Assembly (NCBI RefSeq): GCF_003385185.1
Contig: NZ_PQHZ01000062.1
Coordinates: 1 to 32,533, forward strand
From: Amycolatopsis palatopharyngis
GTDB lineage: Bacteria; Actinomycetota; Actinomycetes; Mycobacteriales; Pseudonocardiaceae
Length of the DNA: 32,533 nucleotides
Reading direction: 5' to 3'
Shown: in pieces, positions 31,185-32,533 of the stretch
Layout of the letters: each line of letters opens with the position of its first letter
Position numbering within the stretch: the first letter of the stretch is position 1
The notes under the pieces: generated by a model
Seen by the model: only the letters and a program-made list of their open reading frames with translations
The model's database searches: none
What the model was told of the DNA's origin: nothing
Position numbers and translations under genes: made by a program

Positions 31185-32165
31185 GTGAGCACGCTGAGTA
31201 ACATCCGCACGTCACGGAGGACGTTGAAACGCCTCTGCGTGGGAGCGCTCGCCTTGGGTATGGCGACGTTCGGCTACGCCACCGCGATCGAGCGGCGGCA
31301 CTGGACCCTGCGCACCGTGGAACTTCCGGTACTCGCCGAGGGAGCACGTCCGCTCAAGGTCCTGCACATCTCCGACCTGCACATGCTGCCGGGACACCAC
31401 TCCAAGCAGCGCTGGGTCGCAGCACTCGACCTGCTCGAACCCGACCTCGTCGTGAACACCGGTGACAATCTCGCGCATCGGCAGGCCGTACCTGCCGTCA
31501 TCCGGGCGCTCGGCCCGCTGCTGGACCGTCCCGGCGTGTTCGTCTTCGGCAGCAACGACTACTACGGGCCGAAGCCGAAGAACCCGGCGAGGTACCTGAT
31601 GCCGAAGGGACGCAAGAAGCGCGTCCACGGCCTGCGCCTGCCCTGGCGGGACCTGCGCGCGGCGTTGATCGAGCACGGCTGGCAGGACCTGACCCATGTA
31701 CGTCGCACGGTCGACGTGGCAGGGCAGCAGGTGTTCGCCGCCGGTCTGGACGATCCGCACCTGCACCGGGACCGCTACAGCGACATATCCGGCGAGGCGG
31801 ACCGGCGCGCCGCGCTGCGGCTCGGCGTCGTGCACTCGCCCGAGCCGCGGATCCTGGACCCGTTCGCGGCCGACGGCTACGACCTCGTGCTCGCCGGCCA
31901 CACCCACGGCGGCCAACTCCGGCTGCCCGGCTTCGGCGCGCTGGTGACGAACTGCGAACTGGACCGCTCCAGGGCCCGAGGGGCCTCGCGCTGGGGAGCA
32001 CACATGTGGCTGCACGTATCGGCCGGACTGGGGACCTCCCCGTACGCCCCGGCCAGGTTCGCCTGCCCTCCCGAGGCCACACTGCTGACGCTGGTCCCGA
32101 GGCCGAACGGCGGCCGCTCCACCCGGAAGCAAACCCCGTTCGAGGCGCCCAGCGACGTCCGCTAG
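31185..32165 (+). CDS. Membrane-anchored metallophosphoesterase, YkuE-like (Rv3683-like)
   Basis: The product is 326 residues from GTG 31185. A helix at about 17-35 anchors it. Metal motifs: Asp64 and His66 (HISDLHM), Asp94 (NTGDN), His217 and His239-x-His241 (GHTHGGQ). The third motif, normally GNH[D/E], reads GSNDYY (122-127), so the bridging Asn and the general-acid His are Ser and Asn. The fold and other ligands are intact, so activity may be altered. YkuE-type enzymes act at the membrane on phospholipid or undecaprenyl-linked pyrophosphates; the substrate here is unknown. Its TAG stop is part of the next promoter. Confidence 0.9.
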   Translation: MSTLSNIRTSRRTLKRLCVGALALGMATFGYATAIERRHWTLRTVELPVLAEGARPLKVLHISDLHMLPGHHSKQRWVAALDLLEPDLVVNTGDNLAHRQAVPAVIRALGPLLDRPGVFVFGSNDYYGPKPKNPARYLMPKGRKKRVHGLRLPWRDLRAALIEHGWQDLTHVRRTVDVAGQQVFAAGLDDPHLHRDRYSDISGEADRRAALRLGVVHSPEPRILDPFAADGYDLVLAGHTHGGQLRLPGFGALVTNCELDRSRARGASRWGAHMWLHVSAGLGTSPYAPARFACPPEATLLTLVPRPNGGRSTRKQTPFEAPSDVR

Positions 32166-32168
32166 ACT
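32163..32168 (+). promoter_or_regulatory. tRNA-Pro promoter -10 overlapping a stop codon
   Basis: TAGACT starts with the TAG stop codon of the metallophosphoesterase. TTCGAG (32139-32144) 18 nt upstream is a weak -35. The tRNA starts about 35 nt downstream. Confidence 0.6.
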
Positions 32169-32203
32169 CTCTCTCGGCCCGATTAAGCAGTACAGCAAGA
32201 CAT

Positions 32204-32277
32204 CGGGGTGTGGCGCAGCTTGGTAGCGTGCCTCGTTCGGGTCGAGGAGGTCGTGGGTTCAAATCCCGCCACCCCGA
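32204..32277 (+). tRNA. tRNA-Pro (anticodon CGG)
   Basis: The sequence is 74 nt with no encoded CCA. The acceptor stem CGGGGTG (32204-32210) pairs with CACCCCG (32270-32276), discriminator A32277. The D loop contains AGCTTGGTA. The anticodon stem CCTCG/CGAGG encloses TTCGGGT, giving anticodon CGG for the codon CCG. The T arm has GGGTTCAAATCCC. C1-G72 is a bacterial tRNA-Pro identity element. CCG is among the commonest Pro codons in high-GC genomes. Confidence 0.97.
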
Positions 32278-32291
32278 CGGAAAGATTGGGA

Positions 32292-32332
32292 GATCCCTGT
32301 CCACGGAGTTCGTGGACGGGGATCTTTCTTTT
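32292..32332 (+). terminator. Intrinsic terminator of tRNA-Pro
   Basis: GATCCCTGTCCACG (32292-32305) pairs with CGTGGACGGGGATC (32311-32324), 14 bp with one G-T wobble, around GAGTT. TTTCTTTT follows. This is the most classical Rho-independent terminator in the window. Confidence 0.92.
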
Positions 32333-32341
32333 GTGACGTCG

Positions 32342-32360
32342 CGGGGGGCCGAGCCCCCCG
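32342..32360. repeat. G/C-block hairpin
   Basis: CGGGGGGC-cga-GCCCCCCG forms an 8-bp stem with a 3-nt loop, 18 nt beyond the terminator. It begins the repeat-rich right flank. Confidence 0.8.
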
Positions 32361-32376
32361 GACCCCCACGGTGCGG

Positions 32377-32505
32377 GCTCGCTCTGCGAGCGTCGGCGCC
32401 GGGAGCTCGCTCTGCGAGCGTCGGGGGTGGGAGCTCGCTCTGCGAGCGTCGAGGGCGGAGCTCGCTCTGCGAGCGTCGGGGCGTGGCTCGCTCCGCGAGC
32501 GGCGG
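32377..32505. repeat. Tandem array of five hairpin repeats
   Basis: The 20-nt unit GCTCGCTCTGCGAGCGTCGG begins at 32377, 32405, 32433 and 32460; the fifth copy at 32486 differs at two bases. Period is 26-28 nt. Each unit contains GCTCGC-TCT-GCGAGC, able to form a 6-bp hairpin. Separators of 6-8 nt are G-rich and variable. The array is noncoding and continues to a final GC-rich hairpin near the window edge. Confidence 0.9.
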
Positions 32506-32533
32506 GGCGGGCCACGCCCCGACCCGTCTCTTG

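Noticed and set aside
32377..32505. CRISPR-like repeat array
   Set aside because: The separators are only 6-8 nt, far shorter than CRISPR spacers, and the unit is a simple GC palindrome with no cas genes nearby.
32183..32515. Minus-strand open frame across the tRNA and hairpin array
   Set aside because: Its protein is a low-complexity translation of the tRNA and repeats (recurrent LAERAP), so it is not a gene.

Overview
The window is high-GC actinobacterial chromosome, most likely Pseudonocardiaceae (Amycolatopsis/Saccharomonospora-like). The family call is an inference from gene content, WhiB and mycoredoxin-type proteins, frequent GTG starts and leaderless promoters. From about 9.8 kb to 32.2 kb the gene order follows the Mycobacterium tuberculosis Rv3669-Rv3683 block, as I remember it: holin-like membrane protein, EphE-like hydrolase, marP, NudL-type Nudix, TlpA-like thioredoxin, nth, Rv3675-like membrane peptide, crp, metallo-beta-lactamase (MBL)-fold hydrolase, RidA, DUF4177, a pair of Get3/ArsA-like ATPases, whiB4, ponA2 and a metallophosphoesterase, ending in tRNA-Pro(CGG).

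Layout. 1-2 kb: the tail of an unidentified gene, a perfect palindromic terminator, a secreted protein whose last five residues are a sortase-like LAVTG, and an L,D-transpeptidase lipoprotein. 2.5-4.8 kb: an AT-hook/coiled-coil protein converging on a GT-C glycosyltransferase. 4.9-9.7 kb: a GntR/FCD regulator with an apparent operator, a VIT-type metal transporter, a small membrane protein, a POT peptide transporter and NhaA. 9.7-16.2 kb: a nested inverted repeat, then the Rv3669-Rv3676-like genes, including nth-tlpA-nudL-marP joined by three consecutive 4-nt GTGA overlaps. 16.5-23.7 kb: an MFS transporter behind a three-half-site operator, a secreted SGNH hydrolase, a Nudix-MBL-glutaredoxin operon, and a DUF4177-RidA operon followed by two adjacent paralogs of unknown family. 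23.8-25.7 kb: two tandem secreted lipases, apparently inserted into the conserved block. 25.8-32.5 kb: the ATPase pair, whiB4, ponA2, metallophosphoesterase, tRNA-Pro with a strong terminator, then a tandem array of small hairpins.

Functional themes. Cell-envelope building and remodelling: L,D-transpeptidase, PonA2, MarP, GT-C glycosyltransferase, metallophosphoesterase. Redox and DNA/metabolite damage control: Nth, TlpA-like and glutaredoxin-like proteins, WhiB4, two Nudix enzymes, RidA. cAMP-dependent regulation: Crp. The least explained candidates are the paralog pair at 21.2-23.0 kb, the alternative-fold repeat at 9.7 kb, the EphE-like protein without its nucleophile, the asymmetric P-loops of the ATPase pair, and a possible N-terminally extended leaderless Crp. 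Identifications rest on motifs and remembered family features; no database search was run.
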